Assembly: GCF_000730605.1 (NCBI RefSeq)
Contig: NZ_BBIS01000049.1
Location: forward strand, 1 to 64,000
Origin: Pseudomonas monteilii NBRC 103158 = DSM 14164
Lineage (GTDB): Bacteria > Pseudomonadota > Gammaproteobacteria > Pseudomonadales > Pseudomonadaceae
Direction: 5' to 3'
Length of the DNA: 64,000 nucleotides
Shown here: in pieces, positions 33,777 through 43,911 of the stretch
Position numbering within the stretch: the first letter of the stretch is position 1
Layout of the letters: each line of letters starts with the position of its first letter
Position numbers and translations under genes: made by a program
Notes under the pieces: generated by a model
Seen by the model: only the letters and a program-made list of their open reading frames with translations
Database searches by the model: none
Told to the model about the DNA's origin: nothing

Positions 33777-36386
33777 TCAGCGCTTGTCTTCAACCTTCCA
33801 CGCATTCCCGTCGTAGAACGCCTTCCAGCCGGTCGGCTTGCCATCAACCTCGGACTGCACGTACTGCTCCTTGGTCTTGCGGCTGTAGCGGATTACCGCC
33901 GGGCGGCCTTCCGGGTCTTTCTGGGGCGCTTCGCACAGGAAGTGGTACTTGGGGTCGATCTCATGCTTGTGCGGCACAATCTCCAGCACCAACGGCGCAC
34001 GGGTTTCGCGGTTTTTCGGGAACTGGCTAGCCGCCAGGAACAACCCCGAAGCGCCGTCACGCAGCACGTAGGTGTCGTCGACCTTTTCGCACTTGAGTTC
34101 AGGCATGTCCACCTTGTCCATCTTCGGTGGCGCAGCCTCGCCGCTCTTGAGCAGCTTGCGGGTATTCTTGCATGCCGGGTTGGTGCAACCGAAGAACTTG
34201 CCGAACCGGCCGGTTTTCAATTGCATCTCGCTGCCGCACTTGTCGCACTCCAGGCTCGGCCCTTCGTAGCCCTTGATGCGGTAGTTGCCTTCCTCGATCT
34301 CGTAGCCGGCGCAATCCGGGTTGTTGCCGCAGATGTGCAGCTTGTGCTTCTCGTCCAGCAGGTAGGCGTCCATCGCCGTGGCGCAAATCGGGCAGCGATG
34401 CTTGCCCAGCAGCACGCGCGACTCCGACTCGCCCTCGTCATCAGCGGCAATCTCGTCACCCGGCACCAGGTTGACGGTGGCCTTGCAGCGCTCTTTCGGC
34501 GGCAGGCTGTAACCCGAGCAACCCAGGAACACACCCGTGGAAGCGGTGCGGATCATCATCGGCCGGCCACATTCCTTGCAGGCAATGTTGGTCATGGTCG
34601 GCTGGTTGGCGCGCATGCCGTTTTCGCTGGACTCGGCAGTCTGCAGTTTCTTGCTGAAATCGCCGTAGAACTCGTCGAGCACGTTCTTCCAGTCACGCTC
34701 GCCTTGGGCCACGTCGTCGAGGTTCTCTTCCATGTCGGCGGTAAAGCCGTAATCCATGAGGTTGGAGAAGCTCTCCGACAGGCGCTCGGTGACGATGTCG
34801 CCCATCTTCTCGGAATAGAAGCGGCGGTTGTGCAAGGTCACATAGCCACGGTCCTGGATGGTCGAGATGATCGCCGCATAGGTCGACGGGCGACCAATGC
34901 CGCGCTTTTCCATTTCCTTGACCAGGCTGGCTTCGGTGAAGCGCGCCGGCGGCTTGGTGAAGTGCTGGCTCGGGTCGATCTGGATCAGCTTCAGCGCTTC
35001 GCCCTGGACCATTTCTGGCAGTACGTCGTCTTCGCCCGGCTTGCTCTGCTGTGGCAGCACGCGGGTGTAACCGTCGAACTTGAGAATGCGGCCCTTGGCG
35101 CGCAGCTCGAAGTCGCCTGCCGCCACGGTGACGCTGGTGGACAGGTACTGCGCCGGCGGCATCTGGCAGGCCAGGAACTGGCGCCAGATCAGCTCGTACA
35201 GGCGCTCGGCGTCACGCTCCATGCCACTGAGCTTGGTCGGGTGGGTATTCACGTCAGAAGGACGAATCGCTTCGTGCGCTTCCTGAGCGCCTTCCTTGCT
35301 GCCGTATACCAGCGGTGCTTCCGGCAGGTACTGCTTGCCGAACTCGCGCTCGATGTAACTGCGCGCCATGTCCAGGGCATCGGCCGACAGGTTGGTCGAG
35401 TCGGTACGCATATACGTGATGTAGCCAGCTTCGTACAAACGCTGGGCCATCATCATGGTTTTCTTCACCCCGAAGCCCAGGCGGTTACTGGCCGCCTGCT
35501 GCAGGGTGGAGGTAATGAACGGTGCCGATGGCTTGCTGCTGGTCGGGCGGTCTTCACGCTTGACCACGCTGTAGCTGGAGGCCTTGAGCTTCTCCAGCGC
35601 AGCCATGGCCTGGGCTTCGTTCAGCGGTTTGAACGCCTCACCCTTCTCGCGCGCCACCTCGAAACGCACCTTGGCGTTTTTGGCGGTGCCCAGGTCGGCG
35701 TGGATCTCCCAGTACTCTTCCGGGATGAACGCGCGGATTTCGCGCTCGCGCTCCACCACCAGCTTTACCGCCACCGACTGCACACGGCCGGCAGATAGGC
35801 CACGGGCAATCTTGGCCCACAGCAGCGGCGAAACCATGTAACCGACCACACGGTCGAGGAAACGGCGGGCCTGCTGGGCATTGACCCGGTCGATATCCAG
35901 CTCGCCTGGCTGCGAGAAGGCCTCCTGGATGGCCTTCTTGGTAATTTCGTTGAACACCACGCGCTTGTAGCGGGTGTCGTCACCCCCGATGGCTTCGCGC
36001 AGGTGCCAGGCAATGGCTTCCCCTTCGCGGTCCAAGTCGGTTGCGAGATAAATGGTGTCGGCATCCTTGGCCAGGCGGCGCAGCTCTTCGATCACCTTTT
36101 CCTTGCCAGGCAGGATCTCGTACTTGGCCTTCCAGCCATGGTCAGGGTCGACACCCATGCGTGCCACCAACTGGCGACGGGCCTTTTCTTTTGGCGAAAG
36201 GGCCGGAGCCTCACCCGCGGCCTTACCACGCTTGGCGGCTGGCTCTTTGCTCGCGCTGGCCGAACCGCTGGTGGGGAGGTCTCGGATATGGCCGATACTC
36301 GACTTCACCACGTACTGGTTGCCCAGGTACTTGTTGATGGTCTTGGCCTTGGCCGGGGATTCCACAATGACCAGCGATTTGCCCAT
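33777..36386 (-). CDS. topA: DNA topoisomerase I
   Basis: This type IA topoisomerase relaxes negative supercoils. The 869-residue protein begins MGKSLVIVESPAKAKTINKYLG (TOPRIM), with the acidic ATDLDREGEAIAWHL motif (about 113-127) and the active-site Tyr in YEAGYITYMRTDSTNLSAD. It has several C-terminal zinc-ribbon units (CKECGRPMMIRTASTGVFLGCSGY; CPICATAMDAYLLDEKHKLHICG; CDKCGSEMQLKTGRFGKFFGCTNPAC) and a basic tail. A ~30-residue insert rich in Ala/Lys/Ser after the first 40 residues (about 41-65) is common in Pseudomonas. Confidence 0.97.
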   Translation of the reverse strand: MGKSLVIVESPAKAKTINKYLGNQYVVKSSIGHIRDLPTSGSASASKEPAAKRGKAAGEAPALSPKEKARRQLVARMGVDPDHGWKAKYEILPGKEKVIEELRRLAKDADTIYLATDLDREGEAIAWHLREAIGGDDTRYKRVVFNEITKKAIQEAFSQPGELDIDRVNAQQARRFLDRVVGYMVSPLLWAKIARGLSAGRVQSVAVKLVVEREREIRAFIPEEYWEIHADLGTAKNAKVRFEVAREKGEAFKPLNEAQAMAALEKLKASSYSVVKREDRPTSSKPSAPFITSTLQQAASNRLGFGVKKTMMMAQRLYEAGYITYMRTDSTNLSADALDMARSYIEREFGKQYLPEAPLVYGSKEGAQEAHEAIRPSDVNTHPTKLSGMERDAERLYELIWRQFLACQMPPAQYLSTSVTVAAGDFELRAKGRILKFDGYTRVLPQQSKPGEDDVLPEMVQGEALKLIQIDPSQHFTKPPARFTEASLVKEMEKRGIGRPSTYAAIISTIQDRGYVTLHNRRFYSEKMGDIVTERLSESFSNLMDYGFTADMEENLDDVAQGERDWKNVLDEFYGDFSKKLQTAESSENGMRANQPTMTNIACKECGRPMMIRTASTGVFLGCSGYSLPPKERCKATVNLVPGDEIAADDEGESESRVLLGKHRCPICATAMDAYLLDEKHKLHICGNNPDCAGYEIEEGNYRIKGYEGPSLECDKCGSEMQLKTGRFGKFFGCTNPACKNTRKLLKSGEAAPPKMDKVDMPELKCEKVDDTYVLRDGASGLFLAASQFPKNRETRAPLVLEIVPHKHEIDPKYHFLCEAPQKDPEGRPAVIRYSRKTKEQYVQSEVDGKPTGWKAFYDGNAWKVEDKR

Positions 36387-36486
36387 GGATCGGAGTATTC
36401 CTGAATCTGAAGATGAAAAACGCGTCAGGTGCCAGACGCGGCACCGCTATATATAGTGGCAAAAGGGTGAGGTCAAGCTCGAACGA

Positions 36487-36738
36487 TCATGCGTGCGACT
36501 TGCCCAGCAACCCAGGCAGCCCCTCTTCGACCTTGACCAAAGCAAAGCGTGGCACCTGCTCGCCGTCAACCTCGACAGACTCCTGGAACATCGAAAGTGG
36601 CCGTACCCAGAAGCTGTAATCACCATACAGGCATTGGTAGAACACCATCCACTCTTCGCTCTCGGAGTGCCGTGCAACACTGAAGACACGGTACTCAGGC
36701 CCTTTGTAATGCCGGTATACGCCTGGTTGTATCTGCAT
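36487..36738 (-). CDS. DUF1653 family protein (83 aa)
   Basis: This small protein begins MQIQPGVYRHYKGPEYRVFSVARHSESEEWMVFYQCLYGDYSFWVRPLSMFQESV, the whole of which is a DUF1653 domain: a compact beta barrel seen alone or fused in many bacteria, with no proven activity. ATG 36738 is preferred because upstream codons read through the fadA terminator. It lies between fadA and topA on the same strand, separated from fadA by a strong terminator. Confidence 0.85.
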   Translation of the reverse strand: MQIQPGVYRHYKGPEYRVFSVARHSESEEWMVFYQCLYGDYSFWVRPLSMFQESVEVDGEQVPRFALVKVEEGLPGLLGKSHA

Positions 36739-36765
36739 GTTGCCCACCCTCTTGACTTGAACCTG

Positions 36766-36798
36766 AAAAAAACAAAAACCGGGGCACAAGGCCCCGGC
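36766..36798 (-). terminator. Intrinsic terminator of fadBA
   Basis: On the minus strand CCGGGGC and GCCCCGG form a 7-bp stem followed by TTTTTGTTTTTTT. It begins about 20 bases after the fadA stop. Confidence 0.9.
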
Positions 36799-36816
36799 TG
36801 CTGTCCCGCTACGCGA

Positions 36817-37992
36817 TCAGACGCGTTCAAAGACAGTGGTGATACCTTGGCCGAGGCCGACGCACATGGTCGCCACCCCCAGGGTACCGCCATTCTGCTT
36901 CATGACGTTGAGCAGGGTGCCCGAAATACGTGCCCCGGAGCAACCGAACGGGTGGCCCAAGGCAATGGCGCCGCCGTGCAGGTTAACCTTCTCATCCATC
37001 TTGTCGAGCACTTTCAAGTCTTTCAGCACTGGCAGGGCCTGTGCGGCGAAGGCTTCATTGAGCTCGATGAAGTCGATATCGGCCATGGTCAGGCCGGCAC
37101 GCTTGAGGGCTTTCTGGGTCGAAGGCACCGGGCCATAGCCCATGATTGCCGGGTCGACACCGGCCACCGCCATCGAACGAATCACCGCCAATGGCTGGAT
37201 ACCCAGGTCCATGGCGCGCTGGCCAGACATCACGATCATGCACGAGGCGCCGTCGGTGATCTGCGACGAGGTGCCGGCAGTGACGGTACCGCCTTTCGGG
37301 TTGAACGCAGGCTTGAGCGATGCCAGGCCTTCGAGGGTGGTTTCCGGGCGAATGGTTTCGTCGAAATCGAACACCTTCAGGAAGCCGTTCTCGTCGTAGC
37401 CCTGCATCGGGATGATCTCGTCCTTGAACTTGCCTTCGACCGTGGCCTTGTGGGCCAGCTGGTGCGAACGCAGGCCGAACAGGTCCTGCTGCTCACGGGT
37501 GATGCCGTGCATCTTGCCGAGCATTTCCGCAGTCAGGCCCATCATCCCGGAAGCCTTGGCGGCGTGCAAGGACAGGTGCGGGTTGGGGTCGACGCCGTGC
37601 ATCATGCTGACGTGGCCCATGTGCTCCACGCCACCGACCACGAATACATCACCGTTGCCGGTCATGATCGCCTGGGCAGCCGTGTGCAGCGCGCTCATCG
37701 ACGAGCCACACAGGCGGCTGACGGTCTGGGCTGCAGAGGTGTGCGGGATCTGGGTCATCAGCGAGGCCATGCGGGCGATGTTCCAGCCCTGCTCCAGGGT
37801 CTGGTTGACGCAGCCCCAGATCACGTCCTCGACCTCTTTCGGGTCGACCTTGTCGTTGCGTTCCAGCAGCTTGCTGATCAGGTGCGCCGACATGTCTTCG
37901 GCGCGGGTATTGCGGTGCATGCCACCCTTGGAGCGGCCCATTGGCGTGCGACCGAAGTCGACAATCACCACGTCTCTTGGATTCAGGCTCAT
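36817..37992 (-). CDS. fadA: 3-ketoacyl-CoA thiolase FadA
   Basis: FadA is the beta subunit of the fatty-acid oxidation complex and cleaves 3-ketoacyl-CoA to acetyl-CoA plus a shortened acyl-CoA. The 391-residue thiolase has the acyl-enzyme Cys in SRLCGSSMSALHTAA (about 89-103), NEAFAAQALPVL (about 300-311) with GGAIALGHPFGCSGAR (catalytic His, about 340-355), and a terminal thiolase block GVATMCVGLGQGITTVFE. It lies 31 bases after fadB in the same operon and is followed by a strong terminator. Confidence 0.96.
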   Translation of the reverse strand: MSLNPRDVVIVDFGRTPMGRSKGGMHRNTRAEDMSAHLISKLLERNDKVDPKEVEDVIWGCVNQTLEQGWNIARMASLMTQIPHTSAAQTVSRLCGSSMSALHTAAQAIMTGNGDVFVVGGVEHMGHVSMMHGVDPNPHLSLHAAKASGMMGLTAEMLGKMHGITREQQDLFGLRSHQLAHKATVEGKFKDEIIPMQGYDENGFLKVFDFDETIRPETTLEGLASLKPAFNPKGGTVTAGTSSQITDGASCMIVMSGQRAMDLGIQPLAVIRSMAVAGVDPAIMGYGPVPSTQKALKRAGLTMADIDFIELNEAFAAQALPVLKDLKVLDKMDEKVNLHGGAIALGHPFGCSGARISGTLLNVMKQNGGTLGVATMCVGLGQGITTVFERV

Positions 37993-38023
37993 ATCAAATC
38001 TCTCGCTCTAGCTCGTTGACCGC

Positions 38024-40171
<2,148 letters not shown>

Positions 40172-40314
40172 CAACTGATCTCCACGATATGGAAGCTGAA
40201 CTGTACACGCCGATCGCTGCAGCAAAAGCAGGCCTAACTGCCCCGCCCCAGGCACACCCGTCAGCGCGCTAGTCGGAAGTATGGCTTGGCGTCATGACAT
40301 ACAAACGCTCAATT

Positions 40315-40328
40315 CATACGCCCGTTTG
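40315..40328 (-). promoter_or_regulatory. Candidate PsrA site upstream of fadBA
   Basis: CATAC-GCCC-GTTTG matches the PsrA consensus with one mismatch and the same 4-base spacing as the psrA operators. It lies about 145 bases before the fadB ATG. A further half-site, CAAAC, is at 40302-40306. Confidence 0.5.
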
Positions 40329-40591
40329 ATTTGGGTGTGCACACATTCTCCGAAAAGATCGGCGTTGTCAAATGCTCACGAGCATGGCGAAAACGCGACT
40401 TTCCAGTCATTTTGTATCGTCTTGGTACAAAACATGATGACAGTGATCGCCGGCCATTCATGTCAGCGATTGACCACAGCCACTTGCAGTGTGCTGCAAC
40501 TTTCCACTTGCACGGCAATCCTGGGCGGCTACACTGCCAATTGCTTGAATGAATACCCGGCCTGCCTGGCCTTTTCTGCGCAGCAGAACGC

Positions 40592-40644
40592 AAAGCGGCG
40601 ACTTGGCACCCCACCCCTTCAGGGTTCTGCCGAGCCGCCGCTTT
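40592..40644. other. Long GC-rich stem-loop
   Basis: AAAGCGGCG (40592-40600) pairs with CGCCGCTTT (40636-40644). After one mismatch, CTTGGCA pairs with TGCCGAG (one G-U), giving about 16 base pairs. TTTGTCGTTT follows on the plus strand. It may be the 3' end of a small RNA or the terminator of the neighbouring minus-strand gene. Confidence 0.6.
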
Positions 40645-40708
40645 GTCGTTTCAGGCCAGATTAACCGGGCTGATGCCTACCCGCCCCTAGAAGGCGTATG
40701 AGCATGAT

Positions 40709-41146
40709 TCAGGCGAGGGTTTCGAGGAAGTAGGCAACATCCTGCAATACAGCCGTATCGCCCCGCTCAGTCCAGTACAACGCGATCATCCGAGCATCCG
40801 CCTCGACCTTGTAAACGCTCGCCGGCAAGCGCGCCAGGGCCTCCACGAAGCGCGGGTCTTCGCAGGGTTCACGCCACTGGTTCCACCACACCCCCGGGCT
40901 GACCTGCCAGAAGCTGAAGCTGTCCTCGTGCCCACGGCGCCGGGCGCGGTGGTACTGCGGGCAAGGGCTTGGCGGCTCCTTTTCCAGCCAGTGCGGCCAT
41001 TGCTGCGGCGCAAGCTGCATGGCCAGGCCCATGCGCCGTGCTTCCAGGCGCAGTTTCATCTGCTCGCTCTGTTTGCGCGAGGAACGCAGCCAGGAAAGCG
41101 GGCTGAGAATCAGCGCAAGGATTGACACCACCAGCAATACCGTCAT
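40709..41146 (-). CDS. Small membrane-anchored protein of unknown function
   Basis: This 145-residue protein has one N-terminal membrane helix (MTVLLVVSILALILSPLSWL). A basic stretch (RSSRKQSEQMKLRLEARRMGL) and a soluble domain follow, with WPHWLEKEPPSPCPQYHRAR, FWQVSPGVWWNQWREP and a terminal ALYWTERGDTAVLQDVAYFLETL. It is conserved in Pseudomonas near fadBA and the universal stress gene, but I know of no function. ATG 41146 is chosen because the helix then begins at once; ATG 41161 is also possible. It is divergent from the stress protein gene. Confidence 0.7.
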   Translation of the reverse strand: MTVLLVVSILALILSPLSWLRSSRKQSEQMKLRLEARRMGLAMQLAPQQWPHWLEKEPPSPCPQYHRARRRGHEDSFSFWQVSPGVWWNQWREPCEDPRFVEALARLPASVYKVEADARMIALYWTERGDTAVLQDVAYFLETLA

Positions 41147-41256
41147 ATCAGTAGATCCCATAAAGCGTTGCAAATGAGCTGGTTAGCCATTTTTCACGGA
41201 AGACCCGCCCGAAAGCGACCATACTTCTTCTATCGCGATTGTCAGGAGTACCGCTC

Positions 41257-41697
41257 ATGCAATACGAACATTTGTTGGTCGCCGTCGACCTGACCGAAGA
41301 ATGCGACCCGGTGATCAAACGCGCCATGGCGCTGGCCGCGCCTTCGAACGCCAAGGTGTCGCTGGTGCACATCGTCGAACCGATGGCCATGGCGTTCGGC
41401 GGTGACGTGCCAATGGACCTGTCGCAGCTGCAACAGCAGCAGTTCGACCAGGCCAAGGAGCGCATGGACCGCCTGTTCAACAAATACCCGGGCATCAACC
41501 GCGGCGACTCACACCTGACCTATGGCCAGCCGCGCCAGGAAATCCATCAACTGGCCAAGGACCAGAAATGCGACCTGATCGTGGTCGGCAGCCATGGCCG
41601 TCACGGCCTGGCGTTGTTGCTGGGCTCCACGGCCAATGACGTGCTGCATGGGGCGCCGTGTGATGTGCTGGCGGTGCGGTTGCTGAAGAGGGAATGA
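41257..41697 (+). CDS. Universal stress protein (UspA family, ATP-binding type)
   Basis: This 146-residue single Usp domain begins MQYEHLLVAVDLTEECDPVIKRAMALA and has the nucleotide motif VVGSHGRHGLALLLGSTANDVLHGAPCDVLAV, which fits the G-2x-G-9x-G(S/T) pattern of ATP-binding family members. It is likely induced by stress or growth arrest. CAGGAG lies 8 bases before the ATG. A REP palindrome lies between its stop and that of the convergent uup. Confidence 0.93.
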   Translation: MQYEHLLVAVDLTEECDPVIKRAMALAAPSNAKVSLVHIVEPMAMAFGGDVPMDLSQLQQQQFDQAKERMDRLFNKYPGINRGDSHLTYGQPRQEIHQLAKDQKCDLIVVGSHGRHGLALLLGSTANDVLHGAPCDVLAVRLLKRE

Positions 41698-41703
41698 TTT
41701 AAC

Positions 41704-41749
41704 CTGTACCGGCCTCTTCGCGGGTAAAACCGCGAAGAGGCCGGTACAG
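41704..41749. repeat. REP palindrome, family CCGGCCTCTTCGCGG (copy 1)
   Basis: A perfect 20-bp inverted repeat starting CTGTACCGGCCTCTTCGCGG surrounds the loop GTAAAA. It matches the copy at 45854-45891 and the common P. putida REP sequence. It lies between the convergent universal stress gene and uup. Confidence 0.93.
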
Positions 41750-41761
41750 ATTGAAATCTGA

Positions 41762-43690
41762 TCAGCCTTCCAGCTCAGCCCAGCGCTCTACCAGTACATC
41801 CAGCTCACCCTGCAGCTTCTCGATCTTGGCCAGCACCGCCGAAGTCTCCGCAATCGGCCGCTGATAGAAGCCCGCCGCATTCACTTCTTCCTGGGCTTCA
41901 GCCATGCGCTGCTCCAGCGCGTCGATCTGCCCCGGCAGCATCTCCAGCTCACGCTGCAGCTTATAGCTGAGCTTCTTCTTCGAGGCCTCTTCCACCACCG
42001 GCACAGCAACAGGCGCAGGCTTGGCCTCGACCTTCTCCACCACCGCGCTGTTAAGGGCCGACTTGCCGCCCTTGCTCTCGGTCACGCCCAGCAGCTTTGG
42101 CGAGCCTCCCTGGCGAATCCAGTCCTCATAACCCCCGACATACTCGCGCACCTTGCCCTCGCCTTCGAACACCAGGGTGCTGGTGACGACGTTGTCGAGG
42201 AAGGCCCGGTCGTGGCTGACGATCAGCACAGTGCCCTTGTAGTTGGACAGCACCTCTTCGAGCAACTCGAGGGTTTCCACGTCCAGGTCGTTGGTCGGTT
42301 CGTCGAGCACCAACAGGTTGGCCGGCTTGCTGAACAGCTTGGCCAGCAGCAGGCGAGCACGCTCACCACCCGACAGCGCCTTGACTGGCGTGCGCGCACG
42401 CTGCGGGCTGAACAGGAAGTCGCCCAGGTAGCTCAGCACGTGGCGGTTCTGGCCGTCGATCTCGATGAAGTCGCGGCCTTCGGCCAGGTTGTCGATCACG
42501 GTCTTTTCAAGGTCGAGCTGGTGGCGCATCTGGTCGAAATAGGCCACTTCAAGCTTGGTGCCGCGTTCTACCTTGCCTGCGGTCGGTTCAAGGTCGCCGA
42601 GCATCATCTTGAGCAAGGTCGTCTTGCCGGTACCGTTGGCGCCCAGCAGACCGATACGGTCCTCGCGCTGCAGGACCATGGAGAAGTCCTTGACCAGCAT
42701 CGGCCCGTCAGGGTGATGGAAGCTGACGTTTTCCAGCACCATCACCTGCTTGCCGGACTTTTCCGCCGCTTCGATCTGGATGTTGGCCTTGCCCTGGCGC
42801 TCGCGGCGTTCGCCACGCTCCACACGCAAGGCTTTCAGCGCACGCACACGGCCTTCGTTGCGGGTACGACGGGCCTTGATGCCCTGACGAATCCACACCT
42901 CTTCCTGGGCCAGACGCTTGTCGAACAGCGCATTGGCCGTCTCTTCGGCGGCCAGTGCCGCCTCCTTGTGCAACAGGAAGCTGGCGTAGTCGCCGTTCCA
43001 GTCGATCAGGCCGCCACGGTCCAGCTCGAGGATGCGAGTGGCCAGGTTCTGCAGGAAGGAACGGTCGTGGGTAATGAACAGCACCGCACCGTTGAAGCCG
43101 CGCAAGGCTTCCTCGAGCCAGGCGATGGCACCGATGTCCAGGTGGTTGGTGGGCTCGTCGAGCAGCAACAGGTCGGGCTCGGACACCAGCGCCTGAGCCA
43201 GCAGCACCCGGCGGCGCCAGCCACCGGACAGCTCGGCCAGGGTCTTGTCGGCGGGCAGTTGCAGGCGGCTGAGGGTGCTCTCTACCACCTGCTGCAGGCG
43301 CCAGCCATCACGGGCTTCCAGCTCGTGCTGGACGTGCATGAGCTTTTCCAGGTCTTCGTCACCCTGGATGTTCATGCTCAGGTGGTGGAACTGCGCCAGC
43401 AACTCGCCCACGCCGTCCAGGCCAGCGGCCACCACATCGAACACCGTACGTTCGTCGGCCACCGGCAGTTCCTGCGGCAATTCGCCGATCTTCAGGCCCG
43501 GGGCACGCCAGATTTCACCGTCATCGCCCTTCTGCTCGCCCTTGACCAGGCGCAGCATGCTCGACTTGCCGGTGCCGTTGCGGCCGATGATGCACACCCG
43601 CTCGCCACGAGCGATCTGCCAGGACACTTTGTCCAGCAGCGGCATGGCGCCGAATGCGAGGGACACATCGCTGAATTTGAGCAGGGTCAT
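41762..43690 (-). CDS. uup: ABC-F ATPase Uup
   Basis: Uup is a soluble tandem ATPase without membrane domains, linked to ribosome function, branched DNA tolerance and precise transposon excision. The 642-residue protein has two ABC domains: Walker A IIGRNGTGKSSML (about 35-47) and LLGANGTGKTTLL (about 350-362), with signatures LSGGWRRRVLLAQAL and LSGGERARLLLAKLF. Walker B motifs are LLLLDEPTNHLD and LLVLDEPTNDLD, and the linker is charged. The C-terminal ~75 residues form the coiled-coil Uup DNA-binding domain (LSYKLQRELEMLPGQIDALEQRM). ATG 43690 is preceded by GGAG. Confidence 0.93.
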   Translation of the reverse strand: MTLLKFSDVSLAFGAMPLLDKVSWQIARGERVCIIGRNGTGKSSMLRLVKGEQKGDDGEIWRAPGLKIGELPQELPVADERTVFDVVAAGLDGVGELLAQFHHLSMNIQGDEDLEKLMHVQHELEARDGWRLQQVVESTLSRLQLPADKTLAELSGGWRRRVLLAQALVSEPDLLLLDEPTNHLDIGAIAWLEEALRGFNGAVLFITHDRSFLQNLATRILELDRGGLIDWNGDYASFLLHKEAALAAEETANALFDKRLAQEEVWIRQGIKARRTRNEGRVRALKALRVERGERRERQGKANIQIEAAEKSGKQVMVLENVSFHHPDGPMLVKDFSMVLQREDRIGLLGANGTGKTTLLKMMLGDLEPTAGKVERGTKLEVAYFDQMRHQLDLEKTVIDNLAEGRDFIEIDGQNRHVLSYLGDFLFSPQRARTPVKALSGGERARLLLAKLFSKPANLLVLDEPTNDLDVETLELLEEVLSNYKGTVLIVSHDRAFLDNVVTSTLVFEGEGKVREYVGGYEDWIRQGGSPKLLGVTESKGGKSALNSAVVEKVEAKPAPVAVPVVEEASKKKLSYKLQRELEMLPGQIDALEQRMAEAQEEVNAAGFYQRPIAETSAVLAKIEKLQGELDVLVERWAELEG

Positions 43691-43911
43691 GTTGGTCTCC
43701 ATAAATCGGGCGCGCATTCTACCTGACTTGGCCCTCGACGGCATCCGCCAGGCCAACCGGCGAGTGCCTGGCGACATCTGGTCGAACTTAATATCCCGAT
43801 ACAAGCACAGTCCTTTCACCCGCTGCCGGCAAACAGCTAAGCTAAGGCAATAGCTTTCAACAGTGCTGGCTCCGCCGTCACTTCCCCATGGTTCAACTGC
43901 CCGGACGTATC

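Larger units (their letters stand above)
40172..40708. other. 537-base intergenic region upstream of fadB
   Basis: No credible protein-coding gene is visible. The right-hand part of the fadB leader holds a PsrA-like site (40315-40328). A long imperfect stem-loop lies at 40592-40644. The region is less GC-rich than the flanking genes. It has room for a small RNA, but I cannot identify a known one. Confidence 0.6.

Noticed and set aside
33738..35798. A 686-codon open frame on the plus strand
   Set aside because: It lies antisense to topA, which has full family motifs. Long antisense frames are expected from strong GC bias at third positions.
40592..40644. tRNA or tmRNA-like fold upstream of fadB
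   Set aside because: There is no anticodon arm, T-loop TTCGA motif or CCA end. Only one long hairpin is present.
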